29,029 nucleotides of DNA from Gammaproteobacteria bacterium RIFCSPHIGHO2_12_FULL_37_14 (lineage in GTDB: Bacteria > Pseudomonadota > Gammaproteobacteria > DSM-16500). Made by a program: the position numbers and the translations under genes. The DNA is taken from the NCBI GenBank assembly GCA_001801485.1, contig MGXV01000089.1, positions 42,835 to 71,863 of the forward strand. Direction: 5' to 3'. The notes under the pieces were generated by a model. The model did not search any database. It was not told the origin of the DNA and worked only from the letters and a program-made list of their open reading frames with translations. This document shows, one piece after another, positions 15,019 through 22,354 of this stretch. Position 1 is the first letter of the stretch. Every line of letters begins with the position of its first letter.

Positions 15019-17825
15019 AAGACTATAAAAGTACATTAAATTTGCCACAAACGGATTTTCCGATGAAAGCTAATCTTTCTCAGCGCGAGCCTGAAATTTT
15101 GCTGAAGTGGCAGAACCTTAGCATTTATGAAAAAATTCAGATTAATAACAAAGGTAAGAAAAAATTTATTTTGCATCAAGGCCCCCCATATGCCAATGGC
15201 AATATTCATTTAGGTACGGCGACGACTACCATTCTGAAAGACATGATTGTGAAATCGCATCGTTTAAGCGATTTTGATTCGCCATTTGTGCCAGGCTGGG
15301 ATTGTCATGGCTTGCCAATTGAACATCATGTAGAAAAAAAAGTTGGTAAAGTAGGGCAAAAAATTAGCGCCACTGAATTTCGTCAGGCTTGTCGGGAATA
15401 TGCGCTGCAATATGTTCATATTCAGCGAGAGGAATTTAAACGTTTAGGTATTATTGCCGATTGGGAACACCCGTATTTAACGATGAATTTTAAATACGAA
15501 GCCGATATTATTCGCAGTCTAGCCAAAATTATTCAGCACGGTGATTTACAAAAAGGCTATAAGCCAGTGCATTGGTGTTTAGATTGTGCTTCAGCGCTAG
15601 CAGAAGCAGAAGTAGAGTATGCAGAGAGAAATTCTCCAGCGATTGATGTGAGCTTCGCAGTTGTAGACGAGAATGATTTTTTGAAACGCATTCCCAATTT
15701 ACAAAAAGGGTGCGGCAATGTTTTTGTGCCCATCTGGACGACGACACCCTGGACCTTACCAGCTAACCAAGCTGTTGCACTCAATCCTTATCTTGAGTAT
15801 GTCTTAATTGAAGATGATCAAAACCGACAATTATTAATAGCTGAAACATTGCTGGCAACGACTCTTCAGCGTAATCAATTTGCCAGCCATCGTGTACTAG
15901 GTCGTGTCATCGGCGAAAAATTAGCAGGTGTTATCCTGAAACATCCCTTTTATGATCGAACAGTACCGATAATTCTTGGAGAGCATGTGACCGTGGAGTC
16001 TGGTACGGGTGCAGTACATATCGCTCCCGCGCATGGCTTGGAGGATTATGAACTAGGCAAGCAATATCACTTACCTCTCGATAATCCGATAGGAAATGAT
16101 GGTTGTTACACGGCTGCTACTCCTATTTTTGCTGGCTTACATGTCAGTAAAGGGAATGATAAAGTGTTAGAAGTGTTGCAGGAATGTCATGCTCTTTTGC
16201 ATCTTGAATCAGTGCGGCATAGTTATCCTCATTGTTGGCGCCATAAAACACCTTTGATTTTCCGATCGACACCACAATGGTTTATCAGTATGGATCAGAA
16301 AGATTTACGCAAGCATACATTGCATGCAATAGAGAAAGTAGAATGGATTCCGGATTGGGGAAAATCTCGGATTATCGGTATGATACAAAATCGTCCTGAT
16401 TGGTGTATTTCACGTCAGCGTACGTGGGGTGTGCCGCTGGCTTTATTTGTGCATAAAGAAACAGGCGAGTTACACCCCAATCAATTGGACTTGATGGAAA
16501 AAGTCGCTCAGCAAGTCGAACAGCAGGGTATAGAAGCTTGGTATAACTTGGATAAAGCAGCGTTATTAGGTCATGAATCGGATCAATATCTTCAATCAAA
16601 AGATGTGTTAGATGTTTGGTACGATTCGGGCGTGTCGCATGAATGTGTGTTGAAGCAACGCCCTGAACTTACTTTTCCTGCTGATATTGTCTTAGAAGGC
16701 TCAGATCAACATCGCGGATGGTTTCAATCTTCCTTGTTAACATCGCTAGTCATGAATCATCAAGCTTCTTATCGAGCGGTATTAACGCATGGGTTTGTTG
16801 TTGATGGACAAGGCCGTAAGATGTCTAAATCACTGGGAAATGTGATTGCACCTGAAGAAATCATTAAAACGTTAGGCGCAGATATTCTCCGTTTATGGGT
16901 AGCATCCATTGATTATCGCTATGAAATCAGTGCTTCTAAAGAAATTTTTACACGCACCTCAGAAGCCTACCGCCGTATTCGCAATACCGCACGTTTTTTA
17001 CTGGCTAATCTGCATGGCTTCGATCCAGAAATGCATTTGTTGGAACCGGATAATATGTTGATGTTAGATCGTTGGGCGGTTGATAAAACCTATCTTATTC
17101 AAGAAGAAATTCTTAAAGCTTATCGTACTTATCAATTCCATATGATTGTTCAAACATTACATCATTTTTGTGCAGTCGATATGGGTGGATTTTATTTAGA
17201 TATCATCAAAGATCGCCAATATACGATGGCAACCAATAGTCGGGGTAGGCGCTCTGCGCAAACAGCTTTATATCATATTGTTCATGCTTTAGTGAGATGG
17301 ATGGCGCCGATTCTGAGTTTTACTGCAGAAGAAATTTGGCAACATATTCCTGGAAAAAAAGTTGATTCAGTATTTCTTACTACCTGGTATCCATCATTAT
17401 TTAAATTGACCAACGAATTAATGGATCACTCCTACTGGGAAAAGATTCGTGCCGTACGTGATGCTGTGAATAAAGAAATTGAGAATCAACGGAATGCTGG
17501 AAAAATTGGCTCAGCATTAGAAGCAGAAGTATTTTTATACTGTCATACACAATTGAAAAATCAATTGGATATTCTGGGGGATGAATTACGTTTTGTATTA
17601 ATTACTTCTTTCGCTCATGTGATTCCAGATCATTCTGCTCCGTCTACGGTTGTGATGACAGATATTCCAGGACTCGCTTTAAAAATAGAAGCAACGACAC
17701 ATCCAAAATGTGAACGATGTTGGCATCGTCGCAGCGATGTTGGTGTGCATACGACGTATCCTGGTATTTGTGGTCGCTGTGTTGAGAATGTGGCTGGAAC
17801 AGGAGAATCAAGAGAATATGCTTAA
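15015..17825 (+). CDS. ileS: Isoleucyl-tRNA synthetase
   Basis: Class I synthetase that charges tRNA-Ile and edits Val. 936 residues, close to E. coli (938). The HIGH-type motif is PPYANGNIHLG (57-67) and the KMSKS loop is K602-S606. The CP1 editing domain includes TTTPWTLPANQAVALNP and GTGAVHIAPAHG. The C-terminal zinc finger has C899/C902 and C919/C922, marking the bacterial zinc-containing type rather than the mupirocin-resistant one. It is coupled to ribF at the start and overlaps lspA by 8 bp at the end. Confidence 0.99.
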   Translation: MKDYKSTLNLPQTDFPMKANLSQREPEILLKWQNLSIYEKIQINNKGKKKFILHQGPPYANGNIHLGTATTTILKDMIVKSHRLSDFDSPFVPGWDCHGLPIEHHVEKKVGKVGQKISATEFRQACREYALQYVHIQREEFKRLGIIADWEHPYLTMNFKYEADIIRSLAKIIQHGDLQKGYKPVHWCLDCASALAEAEVEYAERNSPAIDVSFAVVDENDFLKRIPNLQKGCGNVFVPIWTTTPWTLPANQAVALNPYLEYVLIEDDQNRQLLIAETLLATTLQRNQFASHRVLGRVIGEKLAGVILKHPFYDRTVPIILGEHVTVESGTGAVHIAPAHGLEDYELGKQYHLPLDNPIGNDGCYTAATPIFAGLHVSKGNDKVLEVLQECHALLHLESVRHSYPHCWRHKTPLIFRSTPQWFISMDQKDLRKHTLHAIEKVEWIPDWGKSRIIGMIQNRPDWCISRQRTWGVPLALFVHKETGELHPNQLDLMEKVAQQVEQQGIEAWYNLDKAALLGHESDQYLQSKDVLDVWYDSGVSHECVLKQRPELTFPADIVLEGSDQHRGWFQSSLLTSLVMNHQASYRAVLTHGFVVDGQGRKMSKSLGNVIAPEEIIKTLGADILRLWVASIDYRYEISASKEIFTRTSEAYRRIRNTARFLLANLHGFDPEMHLLEPDNMLMLDRWAVDKTYLIQEEILKAYRTYQFHMIVQTLHHFCAVDMGGFYLDIIKDRQYTMATNSRGRRSAQTALYHIVHALVRWMAPILSFTAEEIWQHIPGKKVDSVFLTTWYPSLFKLTNELMDHSYWEKIRAVRDAVNKEIENQRNAGKIGSALEAEVFLYCHTQLKNQLDILGDELRFVLITSFAHVIPDHSAPSTVVMTDIPGLALKIEATTHPKCERCWHRRSDVGVHTTYPGICGRCVENVAGTGESREYA

Positions 17826-18303
17826 AAAGATTTTTTCATCTGGCTTGCGATGGATATGGGTAGCTATCCTTGTTCTTGCTATTGATCGTTTTGCAAAAAT
17901 GTGGGCGATTCACTATCTTGTGATGGGTGAGCCATTTCGCATTCTACCTATTTTTAATTTAACTTTAGCGTTTAATACGGGCGCAGCTTTTAGTTTTTTA
18001 CATTCTGCCTCCGGTTGGCAAAATATATTTCTAGGAAGTTTAGCGATTCTTGTCAGCGTGATTATTTTAATTTGGCTAGGTAAATTAACTGCTCGTGATA
18101 GCTGGTTGAGTATCGCTTTAAGTCTTGTATTAGGTGGGGCGATAGGAAATGTTTGGGATAGGATATTATATGGGCATGTGGTGGATTTTTTCGATTTTCA
18201 TCTAGGAGGATGGCATTTTGCCATCTTTAATACAGCAGATAGTGCTATTTGCATTGGCGCTTTTATGATGCTATTGCATTGGCTAATTTATCCTAACTCA
18301 TAA
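17818..18303 (+). CDS. lspA: Lipoprotein signal peptidase (signal peptidase II)
   Basis: Aspartyl membrane protease that removes signal peptides from prolipoproteins after lipid attachment. ATG 17818 gives 161 residues with four TM helices (about 11-33, 66-87, 97-112, 135-157). The frame is open further upstream from 17710, but that part overlaps ileS coding and is not LspA-like. Motifs are FNTGAAFSF (52-60), GAIGNVWDR (107-115), VVDFFDF (Asp123) and FNTADSAI (Asp141), the last two holding the catalytic pair. AGGAG lies 12 nt upstream. The ribF-ileS-lspA order is classical. The usual fkpB-ispH are absent and toxin-antitoxin debris begins at its stop codon. Confidence 0.96.
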   Translation: MLKKIFSSGLRWIWVAILVLAIDRFAKMWAIHYLVMGEPFRILPIFNLTLAFNTGAAFSFLHSASGWQNIFLGSLAILVSVIILIWLGKLTARDSWLSIALSLVLGGAIGNVWDRILYGHVVDFFDFHLGGWHFAIFNTADSAICIGAFMMLLHWLIYPNS

Positions 18304-18360
18304 TTTGAAATGCGTCTTAGTGATAAGGATGGAATTGCTCGGGTTTTTTATTGTACGATT
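18304..18360 (+). pseudogene. Fragment of a HigB/RelE-type (Gp49-like) toxin gene
   Basis: Directly after the lspA stop, an open stretch reads FEMRLSDKDGIARVFYCTI. The E-x-R-x-x-x-K-D-G-x-x-R-V-F-Y pattern is typical of the central strand region of Gp49-like/HigB mRNA-cleaving toxins. Both the N-terminal half and the C-terminal half of the toxin are missing. The call rests on the motif only. Confidence 0.55.
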
Positions 18361-18362
18361 AA

Positions 18363-18503
18363 GCTGTCTCTCGTCTTGAGTCTTCTGGTACTGGACGCCA
18401 CTCTCCCTCTCTTGAAACACTGCTGAAATATGCGCAGGCATTAGGATATTCTGTAAAAATTAATCTTGTTCCTGCTAAAGAACATCAATCGGGAGAGAAA
18501 TAA
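18363..18503 (+). pseudogene. Fragment of a HigA/XRE-type antitoxin gene
   Basis: In another frame than the toxin fragment, and right after an in-frame TAA at 18360, the sequence reads AVSRLE...PSLETLLKYAQALGY...KINLVP and then TAA. This is the C-terminal part of an XRE helix-turn-helix domain (recognition helix end plus the S-L-x-T-L-x-K-Y-A-x-A-L-G helix). The first half of the domain is gone. The toxin-then-antitoxin order matches higBA. A deletion near 18357-18363 seems to have joined the two partial genes. Confidence 0.6.
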
Positions 18504-18629
18504 TTCTTGCACATTTGGAATTATTTAACTTCGGCAATGATTGAACAAAAAGATCGCGCAATTCTGCTTCTTTAACGTGACTTCTTTATTTGTAGGTTCC
18601 TGTTGGCGGTGTTCTTATCAAAAATCCTA
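18504..18629. other. Non-coding stretch after toxin-antitoxin remnant
   Basis: No supported gene, RNA or terminator seen. A 35-codon opening on the minus strand contains KEAELRDLFVQSLPKL but has a stop before it and no start. It may be further gene debris. Confidence 0.3.
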
Positions 18630-19757
18630 CTAATGTTTCAAAATAAAATCACTAATTTTTTCTACCATAAAATCGAAATCAGGGTTATAAGTCAATTCGC
18701 GGCGTTTTTTACGAACTATTCCAAGATCGTAGAGAATATCAAAAAATTGTATTTCAAGACGATTATAAGCACCGAAAACATATTGGTTTGAATGTAGGCG
18801 AGAGGTATGAAAGTAATCTCCATATTCGCCATAATGCGAATTATTTGGTGCAAATGGAATAGAAACATGTGAAAAGTGATTAATATGATTTTTTTGATTT
18901 TGAATGCGACGAGTTAAAATTCTTTGATCAGGATAGCGATGATCAGATGATGTATAGAGTAATAATTTGTTATTTTGATTGGGTAAACGAGAAAAAAAAT
19001 CAATAGCTTTTTGACTGGAAATCGTTTCATCTTCACGACTAGCAGCAATAAAGACAGGACAATTCACTGTATGTTGCCTCATCATTTCTTTAATTACTCG
19101 AGTTAGCATGGAAAGCTGAATAACAGGATTAAATGCAATGGAGCGGTATCTAGCATAGTCAATTTCATCTTCATAACATATCCACTGTCGTTTATTACTG
19201 ATCCACTTAATGAGTTGTCGCCAATTTAATAACAAATCAATAGGCGCTTTAATTTTCAAAGCGGGTGCGAGTAAAATAATGCCAGCAATGGTTTGTTCGT
19301 CTTGTAGGGCTTGATAAATAGAAAGAGTAGCGCCGGTTGAATATCCCACAAGAAAAACTTTTTCTACTTGTTGGCGAAGCGATTCTATGCCATAGTGCAG
19401 CGTTTCTATCCAATCATGATAAGAAACTTTCAGTAAATCGCTTGGAGTCGTGCCATGGCCTGGTAATAATACAGAGCGGCATAACATTCCATTCGATTGT
19501 AAGCATTCACCGACGTCTTTCAATGAAAAGGGGCAATCAAATAATCCATGCAAGAGTAAGACCCCATATTTTAATCGCTGATCTCCGTAGTGGGGTTTGC
19601 TAGGGATGAGCTCGTAAGGACTATTTGTATCGATAATAAGCTTTGCGTTTGCATGAAAACGTTGCAAATCGCTACGATGCTCTTCAACAATCGTACGACA
19701 GCGATTGATATAATCTGAAAATGGTAATTTACTATCTGAGGTAGGATATTTTATCAT
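18630..19757 (-). CDS. Alpha/beta hydrolase (carboxylesterase/lysophospholipase-like)
   Basis: 375 residues from ATG 19757. The frame also opens at a TTG at 19790, but ATG with AAGAG just upstream is preferred. Features are VLLLHGLFDCPFS (66-78, oxyanion region), LPGHGTTP (98-105), the nucleophile elbow GYSTG with Ser140, an acid at Asp243 (SREDETIS), and a likely catalytic His297 in NHFSHVSIPF. A lid-like insertion spans about 170-230. No signal peptide is seen, so it is probably cytosolic or delivered otherwise. The substrate is unknown, and esterases of this type act on acylglycerols or other esters. The C-terminal ~75 residues beyond the fold are unrecognised. It diverges from the IcmD-like gene. 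Confidence 0.8.
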   Translation of the reverse strand: MIKYPTSDSKLPFSDYINRCRTIVEEHRSDLQRFHANAKLIIDTNSPYELIPSKPHYGDQRLKYGVLLLHGLFDCPFSLKDVGECLQSNGMLCRSVLLPGHGTTPSDLLKVSYHDWIETLHYGIESLRQQVEKVFLVGYSTGATLSIYQALQDEQTIAGIILLAPALKIKAPIDLLLNWRQLIKWISNKRQWICYEDEIDYARYRSIAFNPVIQLSMLTRVIKEMMRQHTVNCPVFIAASREDETISSQKAIDFFSRLPNQNNKLLLYTSSDHRYPDQRILTRRIQNQKNHINHFSHVSIPFAPNNSHYGEYGDYFHTSRLHSNQYVFGAYNRLEIQFFDILYDLGIVRKKRRELTYNPDFDFMVEKISDFILKH

Positions 19758-19833
19758 AGTGCTCTTGCAGAAACGCTGTAATTTTATCAATGAATAATTG
19801 TATTATACTCAATTACCACGAAGCGAGAAACCC

Positions 19834-20184
19834 ATGAAAGACCTTATGCTACGAATGATTGTTTTCTGCCTGTTTTCTGGGGTGACGATGGCGGCCGAGT
19901 CGACGTCTCACAATCATGAATTAGGTGCGGGCAGAGTAGCTGAGACCCTACTTGAACCAATAGGGGTGTTATCTGATTTAATTAGTACGGTATGTTTTGT
20001 CATTGGCGGCGCATTTCTATTTGCTTCTTTGATTAAATATATAGAGCATAGACGTAGCCCCTTAATGGTGCCGATTAGTACAGTAGTTTATTTGCTCATT
20101 ATCGGTTTGATTCTAGTGTTGTTACCTTTCATATCACTTTTGACAGATAGTGGTATGGTTTATTCTTTATTTAAGTCTGTATGA
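19834..20184 (+). CDS. IcmD/DotP-like small inner-membrane protein
   Basis: 116 residues from ATG 19834. An opening from TTG 19798 would place its first codons over the promoter-like TATTATACT. A signal peptide covers about 1-21 (cut near TMAAES), then TM1 (about 46-68) and TM2 (about 83-103). Between them EHRRSPLMVPIST resembles the short charged loop plus P-I-x-T start of TM2 in Dot/Icm IcmD (DotP), and TM2 ends in LLPFI as there. IcmD is an inner-membrane part of the type IVB secretion system of Legionella and Coxiella. A VirB2/TrbC-like pilin is the alternative. The gene overlaps the next one by 4 bp, and no other icm/dot gene is in the window. Confidence 0.55.
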   Translation: MKDLMLRMIVFCLFSGVTMAAESTSHNHELGAGRVAETLLEPIGVLSDLISTVCFVIGGAFLFASLIKYIEHRRSPLMVPISTVVYLLIIGLILVLLPFISLLTDSGMVYSLFKSV

Positions 20185-20639
20185 TAAAAAAAACCATCAC
20201 AATCATGTTTATAGTTTGTTTAGCTGCTTGCCAAGAAAATTTATCTTATTCCTATTTGATGGAACATCCGTTTTATTTACAAAAACAACTTGTTAAATGT
20301 CAATCTAAACAAAAAAATTCAGAAAACAAACAAACACAATGCGAATCAGTTTTAACGGCGGCCGCCGATTTTGATCTTCTTCTTAGCGAACAGTGGGCTA
20401 ATTCATTGCAATTTGGCCAACGAATTATGCTAGCAGAAAGGGATTGGATTAGCGCGAAGCAAGAATTAGAGCAGGCTAAAAATTTATTGGAGACGCTTCA
20501 GTCTAAAAAGCAGACTAGTCAACTGGAACTGTCGGCTGCCAGTGATCGAGTGATGCGAGCAGAAAAAACTTATCAACATCTCGCACAGGAAGTGAGGATA
20601 TTGTTAGCAGTGGTGAGCGTGACCAATCATCCTGAATAA
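20181..20639 (+). CDS. Lipoprotein with EexN-like N-terminus and coiled coil
   Basis: 152 residues, starting at an ATGA overlap with the IcmD-like gene. The signal peptide ends in a lipobox, CLAAC, with lipidated Cys17. Residues about 25-63 (YLMEHPFYLQKQLVKC...QCESVLTAAADF, with C40 and C54) resemble EexN-type entry-exclusion lipoproteins. These share an xNPxxxxxxLxxC..C pattern and are common beside conjugation-type secretion genes. Residues about 85-145 are predicted as coiled coil. The likely location is the inner face of the envelope. The EexN assignment is a motif-level guess. Confidence 0.6.
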   Translation: MIKKTITIMFIVCLAACQENLSYSYLMEHPFYLQKQLVKCQSKQKNSENKQTQCESVLTAAADFDLLLSEQWANSLQFGQRIMLAERDWISAKQELEQAKNLLETLQSKKQTSQLELSAASDRVMRAEKTYQHLAQEVRILLAVVSVTNHPE

Positions 20640-20650
20640 TAGTAAATCAA

Positions 20651-21118
20651 CTATCGATGGTATGGATGTTGTTGCAAAATACTCCAAGCACGATAAATTT
20701 GTTCTGCCACTATCAGTCGAACAAATGCATGAGGAAAGGTAAGTGGTGATAATGACCAACGCATGTTCGCTCGTTGGAGACACGCAGGCGAAAGCCCATC
20801 GGGTCCACCCACTAAAAGATCAATATTGTCACCTTGCTGATGCCAATTGGCGAGTTGATGAGTTAATTGTTCTGTTGACCAGAGTTTTCCCTTAATATCA
20901 AGCGCAACAATAATATGATGTGGCTTAATAGCAGCAAGTAATTTTTCGCCTTCGCGTTTAACTAGTTTGGTTAAGTCGGGTTGCAGGTTGCGTTTTTCAG
21001 CAGGAATTTCGATAAGTTCTAATGCGCAAGTAGCGGGCAAGCGATTAGCATATTCTTTGTAGCCTTCTTCTACCCAAGTAGGAACTTTATGCGTGATGGT
21101 GAGGAGACGAATTTTCAT
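20651..21118 (-). CDS. rlmH: 23S rRNA (pseudouridine1915-N3)-methyltransferase RlmH
   Basis: SPOUT methyltransferase acting on helix 69 of 23S rRNA in assembled ribosomes. 155 residues, the same as E. coli. The SAM-binding knot is seen in IIVALDIKGK, LVGGPDGLS and LSPLTFPHAFVRLIVAEQIYRA, and the C-terminal HPYHR end is conserved. It ends 11 bp from the convergent lipoprotein gene with no obvious terminator between them. The rsfS stop is 42 bp upstream on the same strand. Confidence 0.98.
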   Translation of the reverse strand: MKIRLLTITHKVPTWVEEGYKEYANRLPATCALELIEIPAEKRNLQPDLTKLVKREGEKLLAAIKPHHIIVALDIKGKLWSTEQLTHQLANWHQQGDNIDLLVGGPDGLSPACLQRANMRWSLSPLTFPHAFVRLIVAEQIYRAWSILQQHPYHR

Positions 21119-21160
21119 AGTTCATTCGTTACGCTAATCGAATATTTGCGAGAGCAGCCG

Positions 21161-21511
21161 CTAGCGCTTTTGGTGTTCGCGTAATTCTTTAACGGGTTCC
21201 CATAAATCTTCAAGGCTATACAGTGTTCGAGTCGCTGCCAACATGACATGCACAATGACATCTCCAAGATCAACCAATACCCATTCGCTTTCTTGTCCAC
21301 CCTCTACACGCACGGTTGTTACTTTTTGCGCTTTCGCTTGTAATGCCACATTTTCAGCGATGGAGCTAACATGGCGCGTAGAGCGTCCGGTACAAATAAT
21401 CATATAATCCGTAATGACAGTAATAGGACGTACATCAATTGTAGTGATATCAATGCCTTTCAAATCTTCTAAGGCATCAATAGCAAGGTCACGTAATTCA
21501 TCTGATTTCAT
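21161..21511 (-). CDS. rsfS: Ribosomal silencing factor RsfS
   Basis: Binds uL14 on the 50S subunit and blocks subunit joining under starvation. 116 residues. It contains ALEDLKGIDITTIDV, TDYMIICTGRSTRHV, EGGQESEWVLVDLGDVIVHVM and YSLEDLW, all hallmark segments of the Iojap/RsfS family. It starts 2 bp after the nadD stop, so the two are likely translated from one message with rlmH. Confidence 0.97.
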   Translation of the reverse strand: MKSDELRDLAIDALEDLKGIDITTIDVRPITVITDYMIICTGRSTRHVSSIAENVALQAKAQKVTTVRVEGGQESEWVLVDLGDVIVHVMLAATRTLYSLEDLWEPVKELREHQKR

Positions 21512-21513
21512 AT

Positions 21514-22170
21514 TTAAACTCGACTAAGATTATAAATACCATGTTGTTTAATATAATTATACACATTATCAGGCAGTAAATACCTTGGATTTCGTCCCAT
21601 TGCAATCTGTTTTCGAATATCAGTTGCTGAAATTTCTAACGATGTGATAGGACGCACAATCATTCTTCCGCCAAGAGTATCATGAATAGTGATTATTTCA
21701 CTATGCAATCGTTCTTTTAATAAATCAGCAATCATGCCTGTCGAAGGAAGTTGGTACTGTGGGCGATGGGCGATAACTAAATGAGCATGATCTAAAATGT
21801 CTTGCCAGCGATGCCAACTCGTAAAACCCAAAAATGCATCAATTCCTAACAATAGACAGAGAGGCGTGTGAGGCATTTCATTGCGCATCTCTAAAATAGT
21901 GTCGATCATGTAGGAGGGAACACCATGCTGTATTTCTCGCGGATCCGCATATAATGCTGGCTCACCAGCAACAGCGCATTCAAGCATGGCTAATCGCTGG
22001 GCTGGTGAAGCAACGGGAAGTTTACGATGTACTGGCTGATAACAAGGAATAATATGAATTTTTGCTAAATCCAAGAATTCACGCAGTTCTAGCGCAAGAC
22101 GCAAATGTCCAAAATGAATAGGATCGAAGGTGCCGCCGAGAATGCCTATCGCTTGATGTGCCTGATGCAT
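21514..22170 (-). CDS. nadD: Nicotinate-nucleotide adenylyltransferase
   Basis: Forms deamido-NAD from nicotinic acid mononucleotide and ATP. 218 residues. The nucleotidyltransferase signature GGTFDPIHFGH is at 12-22, and the second motif ISATDIRKQI, followed by LLPDNVYNYIKQHGIY, is near the C-terminus. AAAGGA precedes the ATG at good spacing. It appears to have its own promoter in the 184-bp gap after the ligD-like gene, which forms the leader of nadD-rsfS-rlmH. Confidence 0.98.
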   Translation of the reverse strand: MHQAHQAIGILGGTFDPIHFGHLRLALELREFLDLAKIHIIPCYQPVHRKLPVASPAQRLAMLECAVAGEPALYADPREIQHGVPSYMIDTILEMRNEMPHTPLCLLLGIDAFLGFTSWHRWQDILDHAHLVIAHRPQYQLPSTGMIADLLKERLHSEIITIHDTLGGRMIVRPITSLEISATDIRKQIAMGRNPRYLLPDNVYNYIKQHGIYNLSRV

Positions 22171-22204
22171 TGACTGGTTCCTTTAAGAATACCCATTGCT
22201 ATGG

Positions 22205-22229
22205 TCAGCGGGAACCGCTGATGCTTTTT
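22205..22229. promoter_or_regulatory. Stem-loop at the 5' end of nadD mRNA (terminator-like on the plus strand)
   Basis: TCAGCGG / CCGCTGA, a perfect 7-bp stem with a 3-nt loop (22205-22221). On the plus strand it is followed by TGCTTTTT, the form of an intrinsic terminator, but no plus-strand gene precedes it. On the minus strand the stem would lie within the first ~25 nt of the transcript from the TATAAT at 22234-22239. It could protect the nadD message from 5' decay. Confidence 0.5.
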
Positions 22230-22233
22230 ATGT

Positions 22234-22239
22234 ATTATA
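22234..22239 (-). promoter_or_regulatory. -10 element of the nadD-rsfS-rlmH promoter
   Basis: Perfect TATAAT on the minus strand, about 65 bp before the nadD start. The best -35 is TTGATT with a long 19-bp spacer, so the promoter may need help from an activator or be weak. Confidence 0.45.
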
Positions 22240-22268
22240 ACGTAAATTATTCAGAAATAATCAATAAT

Positions 22269-22287
22269 AGACAATCGACTTTTGTCT
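22269..22287. promoter_or_regulatory. Inverted repeat upstream of the nadD promoter
   Basis: AGACAA-N7-TTGTCT, perfect 6-bp arms, lying just upstream of the -35 region of the nadD promoter. It is a candidate binding site for a dimeric regulator; the regulator is unknown and the site could be chance. Confidence 0.3.
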
Positions 22288-22354
22288 TATCAATGATCAC
22301 GGGATATAGTTGGCATTTGTTTGAGTGTGACTCGATATTAAATGTTACGTTATC

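Noticed and set aside
17710..17817. Upstream extension of lspA by 36 codons
   Set aside because: Overlaps the ileS zinc-finger coding region, and LspA proteins begin where ATG 17818 places the start.
19798..19833. TTG start extending the IcmD-like protein by 12 residues
   Set aside because: It would put charged residues ahead of a good signal peptide, and the bases resemble a -10 promoter element; ATG 19834 is better.
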